A stretch of 64,000 nucleotides of DNA from Garcia nutans (lineage: Eukaryota; Streptophyta; Magnoliopsida; Malpighiales; Euphorbiaceae): positions 15,892,501-15,956,500 of the forward strand of contig CANTUV010000062.1 in the NCBI GenBank assembly GCA_947685225.1, read 5' to 3'. The notes under the pieces are model-generated. The model was not told the DNA's origin, searched no databases, and saw only the letters and a list, made by a program, of their open reading frames with translations. Both the position numbers and the translations under genes were made by a program. Of the stretch, positions 33,746 to 45,192 are shown one piece after another. How positions within the stretch are numbered: the first letter of the stretch is position 1; the number at the start of each line of letters is the position of its first letter.

Positions 33746-34431
33746 CCACTTGAAAGAGGTTTTTTGTTATTTTAATATTTTGCCCCCAAAGTTATATTTA
33801 ATTACAAAATTGCCCCTCCAGTGGAAATATCCAAAATGTCCTTATCGGAAAATCGCCCGTAACTTACAAACCGTGCGTTTTCAGGAAAAATTGAAACCCA
33901 CGGTTATGACCCGATTAATCTCGAGAATATTCTTCCGGGGTCGTATATGGGCACTATTAAGAACTTCCGACACTTAATTTTTAAGTTTACATAGTTGCCC
34001 CTAACTTTTGAGAAATTTCCACTTAGGTCCTTTTGATATCCCTTCTTGACTTTGCTGTCTTTCTTTATTAATATCTTTTTACTCACAACTCCAAATTAAG
34101 TAATTCTTATTCCCACTGAAACTAGACATCCGGGGATATATTGTATCAAAATTTGAGGTCAATCCGAGCTATATCTGATTTTTGACTGTCCTTTGAAGTC
34201 AAGCCTACTATGCTGTCCTGAGGCAGCTTGCACATTGTCTAGTAAATCCATCATATCTTATTCTGTACAACTCCAAATAGAGTAATTTTAAGTTATACGT
34301 CTAGCTAAGACACAAATAAACAATTAAGTCTTCTTTGAGACTCGCTAATTTTGTCATTAACTTGGATGAAATTCGAGCTCAAGTTATAGGTTATGTCTAT
34401 TTCTTACCAATCTGGGATTTGGGATGTTACA

Positions 34432-34446
34432 ATTCTATCCCCCTTA
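34432..34446 (-). other. Element C polypurine tract
   Basis: The minus strand reads TTAAGGGGGATAGAAT up to the LTR boundary at 34431/34432. Confidence 0.8.
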
Positions 34447-35305
34447 ATTTAAGTTTCATCCCAAAACTTACTCATTCTATACTTGATGTTCTTTAACTAC
34501 TGTCTATTGCTTTTGCCACTCTTTCACCTTATTAACTTGATTGCTCTTTGTCATCTTTCTATATTGTTTACGTATTGCCTTATTTTGACTGAGATTAACT
34601 ATTTTAAGATTCAACATGTTTTACCTTTTGTATTCTGTTTTCTTCCCATATCTGTTCACTTGCTGTTTATTATTCTACAAGATTATCCAATAGACTATTA
34701 TATGGTTCAACATGCTTTGACTTTTGTCACGATTTCTCATTTGAGACATCACTATTACTCTCTTGTATTTCCTTCAACTTTGATTCAGGTTTGTTCTTTC
34801 TCATTCCTTCTTGTATGTTTTTCACTTTCTAATGTATTCATTTCTAAGCTTCCTTCTCTTTGCATTATGGTTATTCTTTATTTACTTCTTACTGAATTTG
34901 TATGTCCTATGTATATTCGTGCAGTGTGGTAGCATTCCTTAAGTATCAACTCATCTGACTTTCCTTGTGTTGTCATATATACATCTCGAATAATAGCTCA
35001 TGGGTGATCAGTCCATGATACCATTATTCTCGAAGTACTATTTATTTCATTACGTGTCTCGCTCTATGTTGGTTACGGCCGATCCCAACATAAGGTGAGA
35101 ACATCTTTTTTTTTTATTACATTTAAAACTCTTTCTTTCCTTTCTTTTTCGAATATGTTTCAATTCATTTTCTGTTTATTTTCATATATACTTCTTTTTT
35201 TTTCATCTGTATATTATCACATATTTTTCTTACTTAGCTCCTCAAGGTAATGACAGTAGAATCAAAGTGGGATAAGACAATACCATATGGAACCAGCATG
35301 GCATG

Positions 35306-35483
35306 GGTGGCCCTCACCACCGTTTCATTTCCATGGCACAGGTGGCCCTCACCACCTTTTTCATCAAACCAATGGCCCTCACCATTGACCCCCAGTGGCC
35401 CTCACCACTGAGTATATATATCGGTGCCAGATAAATATCAAACCAGTGGCCCTCACCACTGGCCCCAATGGCCCTCACCATTG
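35306..35483. repeat. Hairpin array in element C internal region
   Basis: Six hairpins share the loop CCCTCA with changing stems: GGTGG/CCACC (35306, 35341), CAATGG/CCATTG (35370, 35466), CAGTGG/CCACTG (35393) and CCAGTGG/CCACTGG (35443). Confidence 0.85.
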
Positions 35484-36173
35484 AGTATAATGTTAATGCC
35501 ATATAAATACACTCATCCCAACTCTGATTCAAACTGAATTACCAAGGTAAGCATATCTTTCTAATATTTTTTTCTCTTTCCTTCATTCATATCAATGCAC
35601 ACATAGGCATAAAAATTCTCAAGTTGTCAGAACACATTACCAAACATTTCCAACACAAGTTTAAATAGTTCATTATATAAGGAACACATGATTTCAACCA
35701 GGTAAAGCATTAATCCTGGAGAATCTAACTAGTTTTGTTTCCTTTTCTTAGTTCTCAATTTTATTTTCTATGATTTGTTTTTTTTTCTTGCTGTACTATT
35801 ATTCTTCACTCTTTCAATTTTAGACTCTTGTATTATGATCGGTATTCTATTCGTTATTATTCTTTCGGTGCTTTTACTACTTACCTCTCATAATTGCCTT
35901 AACCTTTATTGCATATATTTCTCAATTTTTTTTCTTTGTGCATATATATGAGTGTGAAGAACCCGAATCTATTAAAACGTAAAGCAGAACTCCAAACATA
36001 GACAACTGACCTGCAATCACGTCTAGCGCTTCTTGCGACATCTAAAGAATAGAGCAAAACATATACAATCCCATCATACGTAACGACCCAGACCAACAGC
36101 ATTATCTTATCCTAGGTGGCACGTATATAAAGATCCCATCATCAACTAATTACCCAGAACCGGCTAAACCTTT

Positions 36174-36185
36174 GCTCTGATACCA
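36174..36185 (-). other. Element C primer binding site (initiator tRNA-Met type)
   Basis: The minus strand reads TGGTATCAGAGC, five bases from the LTR. This is the classic plant initiator tRNA-Met primer site and fixes the element's orientation. Confidence 0.92.
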
Positions 36186-36190
36186 CTAAA

Positions 36191-39100
36191 TGTAATACCC
36201 CATCTTAGCCTACGTTTATAGACCAAGATGGACTGTTATCTCATGGCGGTTGTGTCTTAATATTTTACTTAGCCAATTTTAAGTGCATATTTTAAAAAAA
36301 ATTTTGCCAGAGTTTCCCCTATAATTGGTGGTCCCAAGTGTCGACAAAACTTGTTTTTCTGATTTTTGAAAACATTTTACACAGACCAATGTGAATACCA
36401 TCAAATTTAATGCACTCCCAATGAATTCACCTTATACCCTCAACTACAAATCTGCAAGAAGAGTTCACACTTCTAATACAACATAAAGTAAAGGTTTATG
36501 ATTATTACACACTACTAACATACCATTGTAACATAGAAATTCTCTTTTATATTTATTCATATACATGCCACAACTAGCTAACTCATAATGGATCTAAAAG
36601 ATCTACCCCTAAGATTTGCTGTGGTCTGGTCGTTGCTTCCCCAAGATTTAACTACTGCTCCGAACCTACGAGTCAAGAAAAACTTAACTCGCTGAGCGTT
36701 GTTGCTCAGTGGGTACTTTACCAATAAAAATAAAAGTAGTATATGAAAGTATTCAAAATCAAAGGAAATAATTAAATCATAATTTAACCAACCTTAAACC
36801 AATAGAAATTATTGTACATTCAGGGTAATATGCTTTCAATAATGTAAAATCATAATTCAAACTCATTGGAATTATATAGTTTAACAAAAAATAATATGTC
36901 TTTGATTTAGGCTCTACTGGTATATAGGGAACCATAGTGATAAGGCAGTGGGCCTCCCCACTGTAACATAGGTGGGCCTCCCCACCGATATCAAATCACA
37001 GGAATGGGCCTCCCCATCCTGGTTAACCAATGGGCCTCCCCATTGGCTTCAGTGGCCACCAATATCAGATCACAGGAATGGGCCTCCCCATCCTGGTTAA
37101 CCAATGGACCTCCCCATTGGCTTCAGTGGCCTCACCACTGAATAAAATATCATATCACAATAATGAGCAGTACTGCATGCGTTAGTATAGTGCACCATAC
37201 CCTTATCTACCACTCCCACTATCCAGTAGAGCAAAAAGATTTAAATGATTCAATTTAAGTCTCAACTTCATTTTAGAATGATTCAAGAAATCAATTTAAA
37301 TTCTCATCGCGCTTTGCCATTTACGCCGCGCAACACATTCTTTAGTCAAACCATTCCCATTTTTCACATATTTAATATCCACAATAAACATATTTAACAT
37401 TTCAAAGAATTCCTCAAAATATCCCAAATTGACCAAATGAATAGTGTTGCGGCGAGTAAAATCGGCAACGCAAAATGGCATGACCAAATGAATAGTAAAA
37501 TCTGGGTTTTCGTCAAAATTTCAGTTCACTTCAGTTATGCATTTGACCAAGTAAATCATCTTATTTTTTGCTGAAATTTTACAGAAAACTTATTTCATAT
37601 GTTAACTAATTGCATGTAAAATTTCGTTGAAAAATTCATTCGTTTGCTACCCCAAACAATTGCCAGAAAAATAGTCCAGAAGCTGTCACTTTGGGACCAT
37701 TTCGGCCCAAACATTTGAAATGCATAGGATAGTTTATTTTTCTTTTGCAAATCAATATTAAGGCTTCTTTAATAGTAAAGTGAAGATTCAAACACTTCCT
37801 TTTAACAATTTTTGCATGTTTAACTCAAATCAATATATTTAAACATCAACTTCAAAACTTCCATAAACCAAAGTTTGTAAGCAAATAGAATTTCTTTTAT
37901 GGTAAATCACCAAATCAAAATTAATTATTCAAAGGTAAAGTACCAAACCTTGCTTTTCCTTGCTCTTCTTATCTATTTCACTTCCTTTCCTCTCTAATCT
38001 CCTTGATTTCCTATGAATTTAATATGTCACATATGTAAGAACCAACCCTAGATATGAACATGATGCTACCTTATGATTTTCTAACAATCCTTTACTTATT
38101 CTTACTAATAATCACCATTTTCATCATTTCCTTTAAGTATTTTATCATTTTTCACCATAATCATCAACTTACTAATTCTTTCCCAACATGAACATAATAT
38201 CAAATCTTCCTAAACATAGCCTAATACCTAATTCTAATGAAAGAATAAGACTTAGGATGGTATCTTACCTTATTTCCTATTGAATTTCACTTGAGAAATG
38301 GCTTGGACTTGAAACTTGTCTCCTTGAAAATGGAAGGGAGGGGAGCACGACTTAAAGAAGAAGAAAAGTGGTGATGGTGGTGTCTTTTTGATCCTTACTT
38401 GTGTTTGGAAGACCATAATTAGTTATTTATAATTTAATTTCCATTTAATTAATTTATTTATTTTCAATGGCCATGATTTGTCCAACACATTTGGATTTAA
38501 TGGCTAGGATTTGGTTTATTTTCAATGGCCATGATTTGTCCAACACATTTGGATTTAATGGCTAGGATTTGGTTTATTTTCAATGGCCATGATTTGTCCA
38601 ACACATTTGGATTTAATGGCTAGGATTTGGCCACTTGAAAGTGGTTTTTTGTTCTTTTAATATTTTGCCCCCAAAGTTATATTTAATTACAAAATCACCC
38701 CTCCAGTGGAAATGTCCAAAATGTCCTTATCGGAAAATCGCCCGTAACTTACAAACCGTGCGTTTTCAGGAAAAATTGAAACCCACGGTTATGACCCCAT
38801 TAATCTCGAGAATATTCTTCCGGGTTCGGATATGGGCACTATTAAGAACTTCCGACACTTAATTTTTAAGTTTACATAGTTGCCCCTAACTTTTGAGAAA
38901 TTTTCACTTAGGTCCTTTTGATATCCCTTCTTGACTTTGCTGTCTTTCTTTATTAATATCTTTTTACTCACAACTCCAAATTAAGTAATTCTTATTCCCA
39001 CTGAAACTAGACATCCGGGGATATATTTTATCAAAATTTGAGGTCAATCCGAGCTATATCTGATTTTTGACTGTCCTTTGAAGTCAAGCCTACTATGCTG

Positions 39101-39316
39101 TCCTGAGGCAGCTTGCACATTGTCTAGTAAATCCATCATATCTTATTCTGTACAACTCCAAATAGAGTAATTTTAAGTTATACGTCTAGCTAAGACACAA
39201 ATAAACAATTAAGTCTTCTTTGAGACTCGCTAATTTTGTCATTAACTTGGATGAAATTCGAGCTCAAGTTATAGGTTATGTCTGTTTCTTACCAATCTGG
39301 GATTTGGGATGTTACA
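36191..39316 (-). mobile_element. Element C 5' LTR
   Basis: A 3126-bp partner of 31304-34431, with the same hairpin array at 36945-37140 and the same 58-bp triplicate at 38457-38630. Confidence 0.92.
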
Positions 39317-39321
39317 CTACC

Positions 39322-40840
39322 TAAGCCCAATAAGCCAAACACCAAAGACAACCCATTACCAAAGTTCAATAGAGTACCACCACCGGCAACCTTCATAATT
39401 GGAGGAGGTTTGCATGAGGACTTTGTCATGTCTTCTTTTCAAGATGTGGGTGGAGAAGAAACCAAAGAAGAAGGGGTATTTGGCAAAATTAAACAAGCTA
39501 TGGTGGGCGAAGAAGTAACAATTTGTGTTGTCAATGGGTTTTGGGATTCAAGCGATAGTGATGATGATCTTGTATCCAAGAAGGAGGAGTGGACTTGGTC
39601 CGATCCCGAAGAAGATGAAGTAATGAACACTAGATCCAGTAAGCCTTATGCAAGGCCACCACCTAAGTAGGTAGAAACTAATAAGGGAAAGGAAGTTGAA
39701 GTAGGAAATAAAGAAGAGGAAGATGATGTTGTGCTCAAGCAATTGAAAAGAACCCAAGCAAGTGTTAGCATTTGGGACTTATTAGCTACTTCCAAAGCCT
39801 TTGCTAGCATGCCAATTTCTACCTCCACAACACCGGAGGAGTTGATCAACTTCATAAAAATTGGAGGGGTAATGAAATGTGAAGAGGTTTAAGAGAAGAG
39901 CAAAGTTAATATGGGAGCAGTTTCATTTTTGGATGCGGATTTACCAGAGGAGGGGAGAGATCACATCCACCCTCTCTTTATCAAAATAGAAGTCAAGGGG
40001 AAGAGGACTCCATGCGTAATGGTTGATGATGGGTCTGCCATAAATGTTTGTCCACTTAAGGTATTGCCAAAGCTAGCCATGTCAACAAGGGATCTCGAGG
40101 TAACAATTTAGGCTTATGACAACACTAAGAGACATGCTGAAGGGACTTTCAAAGATTCTGTCAAGGTTGGTCCAATTGAATCTATTGTTGAGTTTGTTGT
40201 TTTAGACATACCGGTTACCTTCACCTTACTCTTGGGGCGACCATGGTTTCATCCTCTTGGTGGAGTTCCTTCCACCCTTCATCAAAAGATCAAGTTCCCC
40301 AATGGAGATGAGACAGTGGTCATTGAAGCTAAAGATAATGAGATTGTTAATGCTCTAATGATTGAGAGGCCTCTCAATGGTTTTCAAGTAGCTGCAATTT
40401 CTGATGATGAAGTAGTGGACTCTAAAGTCTTGAATATGATGAAGAACATGAACTACCTTCCCGGAGCTGGTCTTGGAAAGGGTAAAGCCGGTTTGACAAA
40501 GCTGCCAGTCTTTAGAACTCAAACTTCCAAGAAAGGGTTGGGATATGATGAAGGCAACAATGTCCAGCCAAAGAAGAGTGAGAAGATGAGCTTCCTGCCA
40601 CTTAAAGACATCTTTGTCAAAGCTCCAGATATGGAACCACTCCAAGGAAAGCCCGAGCCAATCATGTTCATGGGAAAGTTGATCCCGTGTTTTGAAATTT
40701 TTGCAGATGTGGCCGAGCTAATGGGCCAAGTGAAGAAAGAGCTCACCCTATCAGCCAACAAAGAATCCAATTTAGAAAGAGAAGAAAGAAGCTGTCCTGA
40801 AAGCCGAGAAGACTCCGGAGGAGATTGCCGCCCTGGTTGA
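39322..40840 (+). pseudogene. pol: Element B gag end and protease
   Basis: Continues B after element C. A proline-rich linker (KFNRVPPPATF) and acidic stretches precede an aspartic protease with VDDGSAINVCP near 40022-40054; the usual DNGSA has D in place of N. A LLLGRPWFHP motif follows near 40230, then a G-patch-like glycine segment (GAGLGKGKAGL, KGLGYDEG) seen also in A. In-frame stops: TAG 39668-39670, TAA 39890-39892, TAG 40109-40111. The frame ends at 40840, and a frameshift separates it from the reverse transcriptase. The protease would cut the polyprotein in the particle; this copy cannot be made whole. Confidence 0.82.
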
Positions 40841-41065
40841 AGAAAAGTTTGAAGACATCCTGCCTTTTTATTTTGAGAACAATTATTTTGATTTTGATTT
40901 TAATTTGTCTACTTTGTATGAGGATGATAATGTTTTCTTTTCCAAAATGAATGCAATAAAGTCTAATTTTGCTTACTTGTGTGATGTTTCTCCTGATGGT
41001 TGCATACATTCAAATAGCGGTTACATGAGCATCTTTAATATTAATTCTGTTAACACATAATCATT

Positions 41066-42557
41066 AAATTTGGGAACAACCAAAAATCCTAAAAACATTA
41101 GCATAGCATCCGACCTTACTCTTGATGAGAGAGAGAGATTTGAAAAAATATTCAAAAAATATGAAGAAGTGTTTGCTTGGTCTTATGAAGATATGCCTGG
41201 AATAGATTGAGACATAGCCGAGCATCATATTCCTACTTACACTCACATGAAACCTATCAAACAAAAGCTTAGGCGATTAAGACCTGAGTGAGCCAAATTG
41301 GTTAAAGAAGAGGTCACTAAGCAAATACAAGTGAAGTTCCTTAAAGTGGTAGAATATCTGAATTGGTTAGCCAACATAGTACCTGTGCCAAAGAAAGATG
41401 GAAGGATAAGGGTCTGTGTGGACTATAGAGATTTGAACAAGGCTTCCCCTAAAGATGATTTTTCTTAACATCATATAGATGTTCTCATTGATAGTGTAGC
41501 CTCTAGCGTGCTACACTCATTTGTAGATGGATTTTCCGGATACAACCAAGTGTTAATGGCCCAAGAGGATAAAGCCAAAACTGCTTTCATTACTACATAG
41601 GGTATATTTTGTTATAGGGTAATGCCGTTCGGCTTAAAGAATTCTAGAGCAACCTATCAAAGGATGACCACCACACTATTTCATGACATGATGCACAAAG
41701 AAGTTGAAGTATATGTTGATGATATGATGGTTAAATCAGATACAAGGGAACAACACTTCCAAAACTTAGAATTATTCTTCGATAGAGCTGTGAAATATAA
41801 GCTAAGATTAAACCCGAAGAAGTGTGTGTTCAGTGTTACTTTAGGCAAATTATTAGGACATGTGATTGGTCCAAATGGCATTGAGATTGATCCTGACAAA
41901 GTTAAAGCAATCAGGGATATGCCAGCCCCTAAGACGGAGAAAGAAGTTCGGGGATTTATTGGTAAATTACAACACATTAGCAGATTCATAGCAAAACTCA
42001 CAACAATTTGTGAGCCTATCTTCAAATTGCTTAAAAAGAATTAGCTGGTCATATGGAATGAAGAATGTCAAAAGGCCTTTGAGTGAATAAAAGAGTATTT
42101 GTTGAATCCACCTATTTTAAAACCACCTAAACCCGACAAAGCTCTATTACTATACTTAGAAGTAGAACAAGAGTCAATAGGAGCCATACTAGCCCAAGCA
42201 GATGAGTTAGGGATTGAGCATGCAGTTTACTATTTGAGCAGAAAGCTCCTATCTTATGAAATTAAGTATAGTATCATTGAAAAGACCTGTATAGCCATGG
42301 TTTGGTCTTCTAAGAAGTTGCGTCATTACTTTCAATCGTATAGTGTGCAAGCAATTTTCAGGTTGGATCCAATGAAGTACTTAAGGGAGACACCCTCTTT
42401 GATTGGGAAATATGGTCGATGGTTGATAATATTAGAAGAATTTGAGATTGAGTATGTAACCAGGAAAACAATTAAAGGTAGTGCGGTGGCAGAATTCCTA
42501 GCCCAACAACCATTTCCAGAAAGCGAAGAGGTAATCTTGGAATTCCCGGATGAACAT
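41066..42557 (+). pseudogene. pol: Element B reverse transcriptase and first RNase H
   Basis: One frame from about 41066. An FAWSYEDMPGID motif precedes the RT, then VPVPKKDGRIRVCVDYRDLNKA, SGYNQV and the catalytic YVDD at 41712-41723. The first RNase H keeps YYLSRKLLSYEIKYS, but the segment QAIFRLDPMKYL replaces the usual catalytic aspartate context, as in element A. Six in-frame stops (near 41207, 41290, 41466, 41598, 42042 and 42084) are mostly C-to-T or G-to-A changes. Element D cuts the sequence at 42557 between the two RNase H domains. Confidence 0.88.
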
Positions 42558-44171
42558 TGTTTTATTAGTTTTTGTTATAGATTTGTATCTTATTTATTAT
42601 GATAATTATTGTTTTCTTTAGGTATTTTGGTAGTTTCAATCGGTTTATTTAGTGTTTTCATTAATTTTGGTAGTTTAAATTTATTTCAGTGTTTTTATCA
42701 TTTTTTTGTCCAAATTTTTAGTGTGGTGTTTATGTTTTGTTGGTTAATATTTATTTAATTCATGTTTAAAGTTTGTTTCAAGTTTTGTTTTAGGTTAAAT
42801 ATGCAAGGAACTATGCTAAGGAAGGAAAAAACTAAGGAATCAAGAGAAAGGGAAAAATTGGGCAGTGGCTGACACACTCAGAGGACACGGCCAAGCTTGT
42901 GGCCGTGTCCCATACAAAGCTAAGAAGAAGACCAAGACACAAAAGGTGACACAAGCAAGGGACACGACCAAGCTTGTGGCCGTGTCCCTCCAAAATTGTC
43001 CAACACGGCCAAGTTGCTTAAGCTTGGCCGTGTCTCACTCAAGTCCAAAGAAAAAGAAAGATAAAAATCAAGCAGTAGATGACACTTTCAGGGGACACGG
43101 CCAAGCTTGTGGCCGTGTCCCTCCAAAGACCTCAGACACGGCCAAGTTCCTTTGACCCTGGCCGTGTCACTCATGGATTAATGAAGACGAGGATTTTTGG
43201 TTTCGTATAATTATTAAAAGTAGGGTTGGTGTGGAGAGTTGGAGTTTGGATTGAGCCGTCAAAGAACATTAGGGTTTTGATATCTTATTTTCTTTGATAT
43301 TTTGATTACACTTGGATTAAACTAGTCTAGATTAAATTGTTTATGTCATTGCAACATTCTTCGAGCAAATTATGATCAAGAGATTCTTCAGGAGCTAAGA
43401 AAGTTGTAATTTGGTTTTGTTCTCGAACTTATTCTCTTTAATTTCATTGGAATTGTATTCATGAATGTTATTATGTTTAAATTGATTTCCTTGAATATTA
43501 ATGAGATGAGTATGTTTGATAACATTAATATGAACTAATTTGATCTAGTCTAGGGTTTGTATGGATCTGCTATGATTGTATGAATTGGTTATTGCTCTTA
43601 ACTGAATTATTTCTTTAGCCTTGATTGAATGGATTATTGCTAAAATATAATTGATTGGCCACCAATTATGTGTTTTAAGGTATTAGATGAAGAATTGAGA
43701 GATGAAGTCTAATACTGGAACAATTCAATTAGGGACTTAGGTAAATTAGAAATATAGCCTAAGAAAAAGATCATATCAATTGTAACAAGATTAGTTGAAA
43801 GAGGTTTGAAAACGAGAGCTTGTTTTCTTGACTCGATTAATTAAGTTGCTTGAGATTTAATCTTTGAAATTAAATTAGTTGAGAAGAATAACCGTTCATA
43901 CATATAAGTAGTAGAGAAGTGCAAATCCTAGACCATTTTATTAAGTGAATCAATAAATTAGCTCAGTTTACTTTTATTGTTTTAAACTTCAATCTATCTT
44001 CTTCATTAGTTGTTAGCAATTTAAATTTATTCTAATTTGTTATTTGCAACCTAATAATCAATTAGCTTAACTAGCTTCCTTGAGAGACGACCTTGGGACG
44101 ATCACCTTTGCTACAGCTACCTCGTATACTTGCGAGTGACGCTTTGTGGTAGAGTTAATTAGAGCGCAACA
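42558..44171 (+). mobile_element. Element D 5' LTR
   Basis: A 1614-bp LTR from TGTTTTATTAG to GAGCGCAACA. The GACACGGCC palindrome array spans 42883-43168. The TATA position reads TATAATTA (43206-43213), whereas the 3' LTR has TATAAATA (53853-53860). Confidence 0.94.
42883..43168. repeat. GACACGGCC palindrome array in D 5' LTR
   Basis: Four to five inverted repeats with arms GGACACGGCCA and TGGCCGTGTCC around AGCTTG or longer loops, at 42883-42910, 42958-42988, 43003-43036, 43091-43122 and 43135-43168. Repeated at 53531-53816, 16528-16913 and, inside the element, 49917-50230. Confidence 0.9.
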
Positions 44172-44177
44172 AGTTTT

Positions 44178-44195
44178 TGGCGCAGCTGCCGGGGA
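44178..44195 (+). other. Element D primer binding site (tRNA-Asp type)
   Basis: TGGCGCAGCTGCCGGGGA, six bases after the LTR. It resembles the Athila consensus TGGCGCCGTTGCCGGGGA with a few changes. Confidence 0.88.
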
Positions 44196-44310
44196 GGCTA
44201 ATTGGCGAAATTGTTTATTAGCATAGATATTTTTAATTATTTTTCATTATTTCCTTTTTATTTTATTTGTCTTTGGCTTTTAATATTTCTTTTATTCAGA
44301 AATTTTGTTT

Positions 44311-45192
44311 ATGCAAGGCAGGAGATCACTTGGAGGAGAGCTATACCCAGTAATTCCAAAAATTCAGAGAGTGAAAAGGAGTAGGGAAGAGTTTGAACTA
44401 TACACTGGATTTGATACTACAGAGGAGGACACTTCTGATTTTGAATCGGAATCTGCATAATCTACCAACATGGGAGAAGAAAGGCAAAGAACTATGAGGG
44501 ACTTTGCTAGACCTGTCATTGGAACTTCCACCTCTTGCATAAGATTGACAGATGCAGCAAGAAATTATGAGTTGAAGAACATTCATTACAACATGCTGCC
44601 ATCATTCTATGGAGTTCCAAATGAAGATCCTTTGAACTTTATTCAGGATTTCTATTCCACCCTCAACACTTTTCCATTGGGAGGACTAACAGAAGATCAG
44701 TTGAGGATGAGATGTTTCCCGTATACATTGAAGGATAGGGCAAAGAGCTGGCTTATGATGTTGCCCGAAAATTCTTTGACAACTTGGGAGCAAGTTTATA
44801 ATAAATTTATGGGCAAGTTTTACTCACATCAAAAGACAGCTGAATTGAGAGGGAAGATTGCTACATTCTCTCAATTTGAAGGAGAACCATTTCATGAGGC
44901 TTGGGACAGATTTAATATGTTATTGATCCAGTGTCCACATCATCACTACCCACTTCAACTTCTTAATCAGTTTTTCTACGATGGTCTAACCCAGCAATTT
45001 CAGAACACTATTGATAACGCAGCTGGGGGAGCTATGGGAGAAAAGATAGCTGATGAAACTTATGAGATCTTTGAGATGTTGGAAGCTAATTCTCAACAAA
45101 AAAGTGTAAGGGGAAGAAGTAAAGGGGTGAACCAACTGGAAGCCAATAGTGAGATGGTCCATCAAATAGCTGAATTGACAAGGCAGGTGTAG
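44311..45192 (+). pseudogene. gag: Element D gag, N-terminal and core
   Basis: The ATG at 44311 opens a frame (MQGRRSLGGELYP) that meets TAA at 44458-44460. The same frame reopens at ATG 44470 and runs to TAG 45190-45192. The core is Athila-type Gag: NYELKNIHYNMLPSFYGVP, DPLNFIQDFYST, LKDRAKSWLMMLP, WEQVYNKFMGKFY and HEAWDRFNMLLIQCPHHH. Which ATG was the original start is uncertain. The zinc knuckle is in the same frame just downstream. Gag would assemble the particle. Confidence 0.85.

Larger units (their letters stand above)
31304..34431 (-). mobile_element. Element C 3' LTR
   Basis: A 3128-bp LTR (TGTAACACCCC..GATGTTACA as read on plus). It holds a hairpin array at 32060-32254 and three tandem 58-bp units at about 33572-33745. 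No coding region is supported on either strand. Confidence 0.92.
34432..36190 (-). other. Element C internal region (non-coding)
   Basis: A 1759-bp region with no retroviral-type protein motif. The plus strand is T/C-rich over 34440-35000 and yields a long but compositionally biased open frame that I reject. A hairpin array lies at 35306-35483. T-rich runs occur at 35106-35220. Confidence 0.8.
31304..39316 (-). mobile_element. Element C: non-autonomous LTR element with giant LTRs, TSD CTACC
   Basis: An 8013-bp element flanked by CTACC (31299-31303, 39317-39321). LTRs of 3128 and 3126 bp differ at about 33 positions (roughly 1%). The internal region is only 1759 bp and shows no gag or pol. 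Orientation is minus: a primer site complementary to initiator tRNA-Met lies beside the 36191 LTR and a polypurine tract beside the 34431 LTR. The architecture fits a LARD-like (large retrotransposon derivative) element that needs proteins from a partner. It interrupts B gag. Confidence 0.92.

Noticed and set aside
34483..34932. 149-codon hydrophobic open frame in element C interior
   Set aside because: It lies on the strand opposite the element, in T/C-rich sequence that rarely forms stop codons. No domain, and composition explains it.
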